Shown: positions 1 through 12,521 of the stretch, piece by piece
Numbering within the stretch: the first letter of the stretch is position 1
Layout: each line of letters starts with the position of its first letter
Origin: Zopfochytrium polystomum
Taxonomy: Eukaryota > Chytridiomycota > Chytridiomycetes > Chytridiales > Chytridiaceae
Reading direction: 5' to 3'
Assembly (NCBI GenBank): GCA_025765615.1
Contig: JAIVFJ010000157.1
Coordinates: forward strand, 1 to 64,000
Length of the DNA stretch: 64,000 bases
Translations under genes and position numbers: made by a program
The notes under the pieces: model-generated
What the model was told of the DNA's origin: nothing
Databases searched by the model: none
What the model saw: the letters and a program-made list of their open reading frames with translations, nothing else

Positions 1-3000
1 TAATGAAGTACGGAGATGCGGCATCGCGAATCACCGTCACGCAAAAGAACCCGTCGGGCGTGCACGGTCTGCCGAATAAGAACCGGGAGCGCAGAAGCGT
101 TTGTGGACGGAATGGCAGAGACTGTCGCTGGAAGTATCGTCACTGGCGGTGGAAGGAAGCTGCGTGTCGTCGTTCAAGGACAGATTAAATGTCCCACGGG
201 AGTCGTGATAAGCGAACGACGACGATGCGTTTAGCAGGTGTCACTGGCACACTGTTGGATACGGCAGTAAATGAAACCCCTTCGCTGCAGTCGCGAGATC
301 GAGCGGAACTTGGAAGGCCATTGCAATGGCACCGCCGGCTGTGCTCAGCAGCGTGTTCACGCTCACGGGGATGTTCGCAAGCACTTTGAATTTAGACTGC
401 GCTGTCAATGGCGGGTATCCCCACGCAGGAGCTTTGTGCTGCGACATGATTGCAGGCATGCCGGTGGACGTTGCATTGTTGACCCAACCGACATACAGGT
501 CCGGTCCGGCCATGGTGGTCCCGCCAATGCCAATTCCAACCCAGCCTGTGAACGAAGTTTGGACAACCACCGTCGCCATTCCTGTTGCACTGTTGCGAAT
601 GACTGCCACTGCCACGTCTGTGTTCGCAAATGTGTCGAAAGACACATTGGAAAGCACATACGCGTCGCCAAGCACAGCAACAGTTGTCGGAGTCGTTGTG
701 GACACGGTCGGCTGGGTTGGCGTTGGGACAACTGTCGACGCAGTTGCTGTCGTCCCGATGGCCTTCCACACGTCCGCCGAGAACGTCATGTCGAGAGTGA
801 ATATGACTCTGCTCTCATGCCGCGAGAACATTGCGTTCGGCGCGTCGCGAAAGATTGGAGCAACAGAGCTTCCCGCCACCAAGAATCCAGTCGGACCTGT
901 CTCTGAAACCTCCACAATACCGTATCCTTTGACCGGTCGGCGGACTGTGAAAACAAGTGACGAGTTTGAGCGTGGTGTGACGCCGGGCGGCAGGTCCGTC
1001 AGCGAAAACGATGGATTTGGGCTGATGATCGGAACCATCCACGTTGTGCTCGACCGCTGCGTGACGAGCATCGTTCCGACCGAAGACTCCCAACCGACGT
1101 AATGGGTTGCTCCAGACATGTTCGGGCCCAAGGCAACACCGAGCCATCCACCAAACACGCTTTCTACAGTCAGTGAGATGAATGAAGGCGCGGCTGCATC
1201 GCGGAGAGCTGTGACGCAGAAGATTCCATCGGCTGTGCAGAACTGTCGGACAAGAACTGGCAGGACTGGAGCACTTGCAGGTGCAAGCGCCGAAACGAGC
1301 GATGGAACGGTCGACACTGGCGGTGGAAGCGCCGGGATCACTGAGGTCAGGTCGAGGGAAAAGTTTCCCCGAGAGTCGTGATATGAAAAGATTGACGTCG
1401 AGACGTTCGGCATCATCGGGCTGCTGTTGGACACGGCGTAAATGAATCCCTTCGCTGCCGTGGCAAGGTCGACCGGGACACGGAACATGACCAGTGTTGC
1501 TCCATTTCCTGTGTCTTTCAGGCGACTCACACTTGCCGGGAAGACTGCTCGGACGCTGAAGTTCGAAGCAGTTGCAGCGAGCGGAGGGTATCCCCAGGCC
1601 GTCGCTTTGTGCTGGGAGACGACGGCCGGCTGCTTGGTTGTCGTCACGTTGTTGTTCCATCCAACAAACAAGTCTGGACCAGCCATCGCCTTTCCGCCGA
1701 TTCCAATGCCGACCCATCCTTGGAAGGGGGACTGCACGACAAAGGTTGTCATGCCCGAGCTGTTCGAACGAATGGCTGCAATGTAGATATCGTTGTTTTT
1801 GAAGGTATCAAAAGCGACGTTGGTCAACACACGGGGTGCAACAGCTGTGGTCGTGGGCGTCGCTGTGGGTGTTGTTGAGTTTGCAGCATTGATGGCCGCC
1901 CAAACGTTCGCAGAGAAGGTCAAGTCAAGCGAAAGGATTGACCTGCTTTCGTGTCGTGCAAACTTCGCCTCTGGTGCATCTCGAAACAGTGGAGGCAGAG
2001 AGCTCCCAGCCACAAGGAAGCTTGTTGGTCCGGTCTCCGACACTGGAACGATTCCATCTCCCTTTACTGGGCGACGAACGGTGAACACAATCGACGAGTT
2101 CGTGCGTGTTACGACACCAGACGGCAGTCTCGACCGATCAAACTGTGGGCTGCTGTCTATTATCGGAACCATGTGCATGCTGCTCGACCTTTGAGTCACC
2201 AAGAGCGTTCCAACAGACGTTTCCCATCCCAAGTAATACGTCGCACCAGTCATGTTCGGACCCAGTCCAACTCCCAACCAACCGCCAAGCGTACTCTCCG
2301 TGGTGATGGTAATGAAGTACGGAGATGCGGCATCGCGAATCACCGTCACGCAAAAGAACCCGTCGGGCGTGCAGGTCTGCCGAATAAGAACCGGGAGCGC
2401 AGAAGCGTTTGTGGACGGAATGGCAGAGACTGTTGCTGGAAGTATCGTCACTGGCGGTGGAAGGAAGCTGCGTGTCGTCGTCAAGGACAGATTAAATGTC
2501 CCACGGGAGTCGTGATAAGCGAACGACGACGATGCGTTTGCAGGTGTCACTGGCACACTGTTGGATACGGCGTAAATGAACCCCTTCGCTGCAGTCGCGA
2601 GATCGAGCGGAACTTGGAAGGCCATTGCAATGGCACCGCCGGCTGTGCTCAGCAGCGTGTTCACGCTCACGGGGATGTTCGCAAGCACTTTGAATTTAGA
2701 CTGCGCTGTCAATGGCGGGTATCCCCACGCAGGAGCTTTGTGCTGCGACATGATTGCAGGCATGCCGGTGGACGTTGCATTGTTGACCCAACCGACATAC
2801 AGGTCCGGTCCGGCCATGGTGGTCCCGCCAATGCCAATTCCAACCCAGCCTGTGAACGAAGTTTGGACAACCACCGTCGCCATTCCTGTTGCACTGTTGC
2901 GAATGACTGCCACTGCCACGTCTGTGTTCGCAAATGTGTCGAAAGACACATTGGAAAGCACATACGCGTCGCCAAGCACAGCAACAGTTGTCGGAGTCGT

Positions 3001-6000
3001 TGTGGACACGGTCGGCTGGGTTGGCGTTGGGACAACTGTCGACGCAGTTGCTGTCGTCCCGATGGCCTTCCACACGTCCGCCGAGAACGTCATGTCGAGA
3101 GTGAATATGACTCTGCTCTCATGCCGCGAGAACATTGCGTTCGGCGCGTCGCGAAAGATTGGAGCAACAGAGCTTCCCGCCACCAAGAATCCAGTCGGAC
3201 CTGTCTCTGAAACCTCCACAATACCGTATCCTTTGACCGGTCGGCGGACTGTGAAAACAAGTGACGAGTTTGAGCGTGGTGTGACGCCGGGCGGCAGGTC
3301 CGTCAGCGAAAACGATGGATTTGGGCTGATGATCGGAACCATCCACGTTGTGCTCGACCGCTGCGTGACGAGCATCGTTCCGACCGAAGACTCCCAACCG
3401 ACGTAATGGGTTGCTCCAGACATGTTCGGGCCCAAGGCAACACCGAGCCATCCACCAAACACGCTTTCTACAGTCAGTGAGATGAATGAAGGCGCGGCTG
3501 CATCGCGGAGAGCTGTGACGCAGAAGATTCCATCGGCTGTGCAGAACTGTCGGACAAGAACTGGCAGGACTGGAGCACTTGCAGGTGCAAGCGCCGAAAC
3601 GAGCGATGGAACGGTCGACACTGGCGGTGGAAGCGCCGGGATCACTGAGGTCAGGTCGAGGGAAAAGTTTCCCCGAGAGTCGTGATATGAAAAGATTGAC
3701 GTCGAGACGTTCGGCATCATCGGGCTGCTGTTGGACACGGCGTAAATGAATCCCTTCGCTGCCGTGGCAAGGTCGACCGGGACACGGAACATGACCAGTG
3801 TTGCTCCATTTCCTGTGTCTTTCAGGCGACTCACACTTGCCGGGAAGACTGCTCGGACGCTGAAGTTCGAAGCAGTTGCAGCGAGCGGAGGGTATCCCCA
3901 GGCCGTCGCTTTGTGCTGGGAGACGACGGCCGGCTGCTTGGTTGTCGTCACGTTGTTGTTCCATCCAACAAACAAGTCTGGACCAGCCATCGCCTTTCCG
4001 CCGATTCCAATGCCGACCCATCCTTGGAAGGGGGACTGCACGACAAAGGTTGTCATGCCCGAGCTGTTCGAACGAATGGCTGCAATGTAGATATCGTTGT
4101 TTTTGAAGGTATCAAAAGCGACGTTGGTCAACACACGGGGTGCAACAGCTGTGGTCGTGGGCGTCGCTGTGGGTGTTGTTGAGTTTGCAGCATTGATGGC
4201 CGCCCAAACGTTCGCAGAGAAGGTCAAGTCAAGCGAAAGGATTGACCTGCTTTCGTGTCGTGCAAACTTCGCCTCTGGTGCATCTCGAAACAGTGGAGGC
4301 AGAGAGCTCCCAGCCACAAGGAAGCTTGTTGGTCCGGTCTCCGACACTGGAACGATTCCATCTCCCTTTACTGGGCGACGAACGGTGAACACAATCGACG
4401 AGTTCGTGCGTGTTACGACACCAGACGGCAGTCTCGACCGATCAAACTGTGGGCTGCTGTCTATTATCGGAACCATGTGCATGCTGCTCGACCTTTGAGT
4501 CACCAAGAGCGTTCCAACAGACGTTTCCCATCCCAAGTAATACGTCGCACCAGTCATGTTCGGACCCAGTCCAACTCCCAACCAACCGCCAAGCGTACTC
4601 TCCGTGGTGATGGTAATGAAGTACGGAGATGCGGCATCGCGAATCACCGTCACGCAAAAGAACCCGTCGGGCGTGCAGGTCTGCCGAATAAGAACCGGGA
4701 GCGCAGAAGCGTTTGTGGACGGAATGGCAGAGACTGTTGCTGGAAGTATCGTCACTGGCGGTGGAAGGAAGCTGCGTGTCGTCGTCAAGGACAGATTAAA
4801 TGTCCCACGGGAGTCGTGATAAGCGAACGACGACGATGCGTTTGCAGGTGTCACTGGCACACTGTTGGATACGGCGTAAATGAACCCCTTCGCTGCAGTC
4901 GCGAGATCGAGCGGAACTTGGAAGGCCATTGCAATGGCACCGCCGGCTGTGCTCAGCAGCGTGTTCACGCTCACGGGGATGTTCGCAAGCACTTTGAATT
5001 TAGACTGCGCTGTCAATGGCGGGTATCCCCACGCAGGAGCTTTGTGCTGCGACATGATTGCAGGCATGCCGGTGGACGTTGCATTGTTGACCCAACCGAC
5101 ATACAGGTCCGGTCCGGCCATGGTGGTCCCGCCAATGCCAATTCCAACCCAGCCTGTGAACGAAGTTTGGACAACCACCGTCGCCATTCCTGTTGCACTG
5201 TTGCGAATGACTGCCACTGCCACGTCTGTGTTCGCAAATGTGTCGAAAGACACATTGGAAAGCACATACGCGTCGCCAAGCACAGCAACAGTTGTCGGAG
5301 TCGTTGTGGACACGGTCGGCTGGGTTGGCGTTGGGACAACTGTCGACGCAGTTGCTGTCGTCCCGATGGCCTTCCACACGTCCGCCGAGAACGTCATGTC
5401 GAGAGTGAATATGACTCTGCTCTCATGCCGCGAGAACATTGCGTTCGGCGCGTCGCGAAAGATTGGAGCAACAGAGCTTCCCGCCACCAAGAATCCAGTC
5501 GGACCTGTCTCTGAAACCTCCACAATACCGTATCCTTTGACCGGTCGGCGGACTGTGAAAACAAGTGACGAGTTTGAGCGTGGTGTGACGCCGGGCGGCA
5601 GGTCCGTCAGCGAAAACGATGGATTTGGGCTGATGATCGGAACCATCCACGTTGTGCTCGACCGCTGCGTGACGAGCATCGTTCCGACCGAAGACTCCCA
5701 ACCGACGTAATGGGTTGCTCCAGACATGTTCGGGCCCAAGGCAACACCGAGCCATCCACCAAACACGCTTTCTACAGTCAGTGAGATGAATGAAGGCGCG
5801 GCTGCATCGCGGAGAGCTGTGACGCAGAAGATTCCATCGGCTGTGCAGAACTGTCGGACAAGAACTGGCAGGACTGGAGCACTTGCAGGTGCAAGCGCCG
5901 AAACGAGCGATGGAACGGTCGACACTGGCGGTGGAAGCGCCGGGATCACTGAGGTCAGGTCGAGGGAAAAGTTTCCCCGAGAGTCGTGATATGAAAAGAT

Positions 6001-8010
6001 TGACGACGAGACGTTCGGCATCATCGGGCTGCTGTTGGACACGGCGTAAATGAATCCCTTCGCTGCCGTGGCAAGGTCGACCGGGACACGGAACATGACC
6101 AGTGTTGCTCCATTTCCTGTGTCTTTCAGGCGACTCACACTTGCCGGGAAGACTGCTCGGACGCTGAAGTTCGAAGCAGTTGCAGCGAGCGGAGGGTATC
6201 CCCAGGCCGTCGCTTTGTGCTGGGAGACGACGGCCGGCTGCTTGGTTGTCGTCACGTTGTTGTTCCATCCAACAAACAAGTCTGGACCAGCCATCGCCTT
6301 TCCGCCGATTCCAATGCCGACCCATCCTTGGAAGGGGGACTGCACGACAAAGGTTGTCATGCCCGAGCTGTTCGAACGAATGGCTGCAATGTAGATATCG
6401 TTGTTTTTGAAGGTATCAAAAGCGACGTTGGTCAACACACGGGGTGCAACAGCTGTGGTCGTGGGCGTCGCTGTGGGTGTTGTTGAGTTTGCAGCATTGA
6501 TGGCCGCCCAAACGTTCGCAGAGAAGGTCAAGTCAAGCGAAAGGATTGACCTGCTTTCGTGTCGTGCAAACTTCGCCTCTGGTGCATCTCGAAACAGTGG
6601 AGGCAGAGAGCTCCCAGCCACAAGGAAGCTTGTTGGTCCGGTCTCCGACACTGGAACGATTCCATCTCCCTTTACTGGGCGACGAACGGTGAACACAATC
6701 GACGAGTTCGTGCGTGTTACGACACCAGACGGCAGTCTCGACCGATCAAACTGTGGGCTGCTGTCTATTATCGGAACCATGTGCATGCTGCTCGACCTTT
6801 GAGTCACCAAGAGCGTTCCAACAGACGTTTCCCATCCCAAGTAATACGTCGCACCAGTCATGTTCGGACCCAGTCCAACTCCCAACCAACCGCCAAGCGT
6901 ACTCTCCGTGGTGATGGTAATGAAGTACGGAGATGCGGCATCGCGAATCACCGTCACGCAAAAGAACCCGTCGGGCGTGCAGGTCTGCCGAATAAGAACC
7001 GGGAGCGCAGAAGCGTTTGTGGACGGAATGGCAGAGACTGTTGCTGGAAGTATCGTCACTGGCGGTGGAAGGAAGCTGCGTGTCGTCGTCAAGGACAGAT
7101 TAAATGTCCCACGGGAGTCGTGATAAGCGAACGACGACGATGCGTTTGCAGGTGTCACTGGCACACTGTTGGATACGGCGTAAATGAACCCCTTCGCTGC
7201 AGTCGCGAGATCGAGCGGAACTTGGAAGGCCATTGCAATGGCACCGCCGGCTGTGCTCAGCAGCGTGTTCACGCTCACGGGGATGTTCGCAAGCACTTTG
7301 AATTTAGACTGCGCTGTCAATGGCGGGTATCCCCACGCAGGAGCTTTGTGCTGCGACATGATTGCAGGCATGCCGGTGGACGTTGCATTGTTGACCCAAC
7401 CGACATACAGGTCCGGTCCGGCCATGGTGGTCCCGCCAATGCCAATTCCAACCCAGCCTGTGAACGAAGTTTGGACAACCACCGTCGCCATTCCTGTTGC
7501 ACTGTTGCGAATGACTGCCACTGCCACGTCTGTGTTCGCAAATGTGTCGAAAGACACATTGGAAAGCACATACGCGTCGCCAAGCACAGCAACAGTTGTC
7601 GGAGTCGTTGTGGACACGGTCGGCTGGGTTGGCGTTGGGACAACTGTCGACGCAGTTGCTGTCGTCCCGATGGCCTTCCACACGTCCGCCGAGAACGTCA
7701 TGTCGAGAGTGAATATGACTCTGCTTTCATGCCGCGAGAACATGGCGTTCGGCGCGTCGCGAAAGATTGGAGCAACAGAGCTTCCCGCCACCAAGAATCC
7801 AGTCGGACCTGTCTCTGAAACCTCCACAATACCGTATCCTTTGACCGGTCGGCGGACTGTGAAAACAAGTGATGAGTTTGAGCGTGGTGTGACGCCGGGT
7901 GGCAGGTCCGTCAGCGAAAACGATGTATTTGGGCTAATGATCGGAACCATCCACGTTGTGCTCGACCGCTGCGTGACGAGCATCGTTCCGACCGAAGACT
8001 CCCAACCGAC
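1..8010. repeat. Tandem repeat, 2304-base unit, inside the DOMON gene
   Basis: The same stretch (taatgaagtacgg...) recurs at 1, 2310, 4614 and 6918. Spacing is exactly 2304 bases (768 codons, four DOMON modules) between copies 2, 3 and 4, and 2309 between copies 1 and 2 because copy 1 carries five extra bases. Copies are almost identical up to about 7720. From there single changes appear (for example near 7727 and 7743), and beyond about 8010 the homologous sequence is clearly diverged. A unit multiple of three keeps the reading frame. The left end of the window lies inside a copy, so the true copy number is unknown. Confidence 0.95.
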
Positions 8011-10182
8011 GTAATGGGTTGCGCCAGACATGTTCGGGCCTAAGGCAACACCGAGCCATCCCCCAAAAACACTTTCCACCGTCAGTGAGATGAACGACGG
8101 AGCAGCTGCGTCGCGAAGAGCCGTGACGCAGAAGATTCCATCGGGCGTGCAAAACTGTCGGACAAGCACTGGCAGGACTGGCGCAGTTGCCGGCGGAACC
8201 GCCGAAACCAGAGCTGGAACGGTGGAGACTGGCGGTGGTAGAGCCGGGATAACTGAAGTCAGATCGAGGGAAAAGTTTCCCCGAGAGTCGTGATATGCGA
8301 ACATGGTCGTTGCGACCGTCGGCACAGTCGGATAGCTGTTGGATACTGCGTACACGAAACCTTTGGCCGCAGTTGCGAGGTCGACCGGGACCCGAAATAT
8401 GGCAAGCGTCGCCCCGTTCCCCGTGTCCTTAAAGCGACTCACACTCGGCGGCAACACGGCCCGAACGCTGAAATTGGAAACAATTGTCGCGAGTGGAGGG
8501 TATCCCCAGGCCGCTGCTTTGTGCTGAGAGACGACTGCGGGTTGCTTTGTCGTTGTAACGTTGTTGTTCCACGCTACAAACAAGTCCGGACCAGCCATCG
8601 TCTTTCCGCCGATTCCGATGCCAACCCATCCTTGGAAGGGGGACTGGACGACAAAGGTTGTCATTCCAGAACTGTTCGAACGCATGGCTGCAATGTAAAT
8701 GTCGTTATTCTTGAACGTATCGAATGCGACATTCGTAAGCACGCGGGGGCTGCTCGCTACCACAGCCGGGGGGACGCCGTCGGCCGTGGACGGTGTAGGA
8801 ACCGCGGTCGTCGTCACGGTGGCGGTCGGCACGGCTGCCGGAGTGGGCGACGGCGGCCCGGCACTCGAACTCGACGTTGTGGCAGCGGCGTCCTGTGCCG
8901 CCGCGATCTTTGCCCACACGTCGGCCGGAAACGTCAAGTCCAGCGCAAACGTAGCGCGGCTCTCGTGGCGTGCGAACCGAGCCTCTGGCGCGTCGCGGAA
9001 CAGCGGGGCGATCGAGCTGCCGGCGACGATGAACGCCGTCGGGGAGGTTTCGGACACGTCCACGGCGCCGGGCGCCTTGACCGGTCGCTTGACGGTGAAG
9101 ACCAGCGACGAGTTGGCGCGCGGGGTGAGCCCCTTTGGAAGGTCCGTCTGGGTGAAGTTTGGCGAGGGTGACAGCATCGGGATCATATGCCCTGTTGAGT
9201 AGCGTTGCGACAGGAGGGTGGTGCTGTCGGAGGATTCCCAGCCGATGTAGTGTGTTGCGCCGGTCATGTTCGGACCAATGCCGACGCCGAGCCATCCGCC
9301 CAAAGTGCTCTCCACGGTGATTGAGATGAACGAAGGGGAGGCTGCGTCCCGAAGCACCGTCACGCAGTGGTTGCCGTCCGGCGTGCAAAAGTTGCGTACA
9401 AGCACCGGAAGGGCACCTGAGGCTTTGGGCGTTGCTGATATTGTAGCTGGGGTTATCGTCACCGTTGGCGGCAGGACGCTCCTCGTGGTTGAAAAGCTGA
9501 GTGAAAAGTTTCCGCGTGAGTCATGGTAACTGAATGGAGAGGATGGATTTGCTGGTGACGATGGCGGGCTATTGGACACCGCGTAGACAAATCCTTTTGT
9601 TGCCTTTGCGAGGTCCAAAGGTACTTGAAAGGCCACTGCAGTCGCACCGGCTCCCGCTGTCGGAAAACGGGTCACCGCAACAGGGAAATTTGCAATAACC
9701 TGGAACCAACCGACAAAAAAAATTGTTACCACCGTCGGTGGCGGAGAACACGAAGAGTTTCGTTACCTTAAAGTTGGGCTGCGAGGTTATGAGTGGTGGG
9801 TAGCCCCACGCAGCGGCCTTGTGTTGTGATAAAATCGCCGGCTGTCGCGTAGACGTTGCGTTGTTGGACCACCCTACGTATAAATCTGGTCCAGCCATCG
9901 TCGTACCCCCGATCCCGATGCCGACCCAGCCAGTGAACGGAGTCTGCACGACAAATGTCGCAAGGCCCGTTGAGTTGGAAAAGATCGCCGCAACGCTGAT
10001 GTCGTCGTTCATGAAAGTGTCAAAGGAGGCATCGGTAACGGCTCGTCGCTGGATTGCGTGGGCTGGAGAGAAGTGAGCACACCAGCCATGCGAACACGAA
10101 GAATCGAAACGCCTTCACCATTTGAACAGATCGCTCCCGAGATTGCAGCCAGTCCCGCGATGAGAAGGCCGGGTCGAAACAT
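1..10182 (-). CDS. Giant secreted DOMON-repeat protein, 3' part off the window
   Basis: Spliced model on minus: exon 1 10182-10119, intron 10118-10063 (56 b), exon 2 10062-9767, intron 9766-9700 (67 b), exon 3 from 9699 open down to 241. Both introns are GT-AG and join frames exactly. Exon 1 encodes a signal peptide (MFRPGLLIAGLAAISG...) with an AHA cleavage site just after the first junction, which is why I start at 10182 rather than at the in-frame ATG at 10230. The mature part alternates two DOMON-like modules of about 190 residues: type A (GWVGIGIGG, MAGPDLF, YHDSRGNF) and type B (Cys pair in an FCTPDG context, GWLGVGLGPNMTG, RHESR). They are separated by Thr/Pro linkers and rich in N-glycosylation sites. 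About 17 modules are visible. DOMON domains are known to bind heme or sugar; the ligand here is unknown. A cell-surface or wall role is inference. The frame breaks in the first 280 bases look like base-call errors. Confidence 0.88.
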
Positions 10183-10806
10183 TCGGCCGTCCGCATGATC
10201 GGTTCGCTGTCTCTTCATAGCGTATGTCAACGAGTTTCTGTTGACAATCTTTCAGTTTCCGCTGCATAAGAATATTCCGTTGTCCACTGCTGGTTCCCAT
10301 GAAAGTTCAAGCACAAGTTGGCAACGTGGCTCCAAAACCAGCGATCGAATCGAAGTGTTCAACCAATTGCTTCAAAGGAATGGCTACCACAAACTACTTG
10401 TTACTGGCTTCAGGAGGCGAGGGAGGGGTAAATGAATAAGAAGAATCTTTGGCAATATTCAAAAAAAAGGAAGTGCGAGGCAAACGGAACAAAATAAAAA
10501 GGTGTCGACACATTGCGAAAGTCCAAAACTGCGCGGTGCAAAACAAAAAAAAAAACAAAAAACACGAAGATAACGATTTTGTGAGGGGTAATCGACGGAT
10601 AAGATATTGACTGCTTGAAGTATGTCGCCTTAGTAGGATTGGATTACACCAACTCGCTACATTCATTTCAGCGATTTTGTGTCACAGCGAGGACAAACGC
10701 ATGAAGCATTTTGAGGTAACGATAAGTAAATGAACAGAAGCAAAGGTGCGGGCAGTAAAGATAGCAATTATGGAGACCAAATACACTTCGCCGTGCTTTA
10801 TCGTAG
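10183..10806. other. Intergenic: 5' region of the DOMON gene, 3' of the kinase gene
   Basis: This A/T-richer stretch separates the DOMON gene start (10182, minus) from the stop codon of the kinase gene (10807, minus). It should hold the DOMON promoter. Apart from A-rich runs near 10460-10560 I see no convincing motif or coding sequence. Confidence 0.6.
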
Positions 10807-12521
10807 CTACCAGCCAAATACGCCGTCAACGCCAACCTTTACGGCGATCGATCCTTGCAGCGGCATTGACATCCACTCATGCCGCAGCACTTCGTCCACA
10901 GATGCACGGTATGAAGGGTCCGGTGCCAGCATACGGTCCAGCAAGTCCTCGCATTGTGCTGTGCGACGAGAACGCAGTGCAGGCCGGCGCGTTCGCAAAT
11001 TTTGCGGGGTATCCGGGAACGGGTGGTAAGATTCCTAAAATTTTGCAGGAAGAGTTCGTTAATATGGCCAAAAGAGGGACACGGTTGACTAAAAAAACTT
11101 ACCAATAGAACAAAAAGGAGGACGCCCAAACACCACACGTCGTGCTCAAAGCCACCATACATCTCCCCTCGTAAAATCTCCGGCGAAATGTAGGCCCGAG
11201 TGCCTGCGAACTCTTCGAACTGCCTGATCACTCTCTTTCGCGGTTGGGAGGCAGCCGCAGCCGCTATTGCGGTGCTGTTTCCAGCCATTGGGGCAACTGC
11301 AGGCACACCAACCAGTCCTGAGGCGACAGGACGGGCTGCACCAAAATCAATCAGGCAGACACGCAAGCGAGCATCAACTATAACGTTTTCGTCCTTCAGG
11401 TCGCGATGGCAGAAGCCGCGAGAGTGCATATGGTTGATGGCGGCAGCAATTTGGGAGAAGAGGTGGCGAACAGTGGGTTCCGGGATTTGTGGGTTGCGTT
11501 CAATGCAATCAAAAAGGTCGTGAGAGGGGCGGCGGCGTTGAACAGTTGCAGATGTTGGGGAAGCAAAGGTTCCACTACGAAAAGACCTAGGACGGCGAGG
11601 CTCAGATGAAGGCTCGCCCGTTGTTGCCGATAATGGGAGGTGGCTGCGAAGGCTGCTGAGGTGGGCAAGACGTGCCGCTGCAAGGTCATTCGGATCGTGT
11701 GGAGTTGGTTTGGTGTCAAGAGATACATGACGACAATGCTTTGGGCTCTTTGATGGGGATGGTGGTGTAAGCGTGAGTGACTGAGGTCGTGCACGACGCT
11801 GTGGTTCAATTGGGCTGACAGCGTCCATCACCAGGTAAACGAACTGGGAGGATCTTGGATTAGAAAAGTGGAATGCCAAACTTGGATGAAAGAGGCCAAA
11901 GCTCACCTTGCTATCCTCGTAAATGTCGTAAAACTTCACGATATTGATATGGTCCATTTTGCGAAGAATGAAAGCTTCAATGGGTACCATTCGTCTCAGG
12001 CCCCGATCTTGCTTCCAGCCATCTGCAGGAATTCTGTCCTTGAACAGAAACTTGACCGCGACAACTTTGCGATCCGATCTTCTCATCGCGGCGAAAACAA
12101 AAGCGGAACCACCGACGCCGAGGGGGAACTTGAGCTGATACTGCTTGTAAAACTCGGGTAAAAGATCGTAGTGAGGCAGTGTTGGCGATGTTGTGGTGGC
12201 CTTGAGGGCCCTTGGAGAGGGTCGCAGGGGGGTGGACGAATAGGATTGGACGATGGCAGGGGAGGACGCTGCGAAGTAGTTTGAAAAGTGCTGAGCATTG
12301 CAACCATCTGGGTCCTCGCAATCGTCCACGCCATCGTCATCGTCCTCGAGAAACTCGGCCTCCTCATCCGCACCTCCGTTTACTGTCGAGTCGGAATCGT
12401 TTTCGTTGGCGTCGCAGCGAGATTCGGCAGGGTCAGTCGTATCCGAGCATTGCGTGTCGGCGGAGGTGTCCGAAGAAGGGGGCGAGATGGGACCCGCGGG
12501 TGCGGCCGATCTTGCTACCAT
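10807..12521 (-). CDS. PAS-kinase-like Ser/Thr protein kinase (no PAS domain)
   Basis: Spliced model: 12521-11907, 11843-11103, 11034-10807; introns of 63 and 68 bases. Predicted 527 residues. The N-terminal 110 residues are acidic and Ser/Thr-rich. The kinase domain follows: glycine loop GVGGSAF, catalytic Lys in VVAVKFLF (about residue 157), HRDLKDEN, DFG in LIDFGAA, SPE for APE, and the C-lobe DLLDRMLAPDPS with HEW at the end. The Lys-rich catalytic loop, DLF after the hinge and the long aC region resemble PAS kinase (PASK/PSK). A Ser/Pro/Arg insert of about 100 residues sits at the hinge and a low-complexity insert lies between DFG and the activation segment. No PAS domain is visible. The second intron restores the C-lobe, which the unspliced frame loses. 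Substrate unknown; family placement by motif recall. Confidence 0.85.

Noticed and set aside
326..9529. Many overlapping plus- and minus-strand open frames of 100 to 420 codons across the left 9.5 kb
   Set aside because: They repeat with the 2304-base period and are shadows of the DOMON frame, which alone shows conserved domain motifs.
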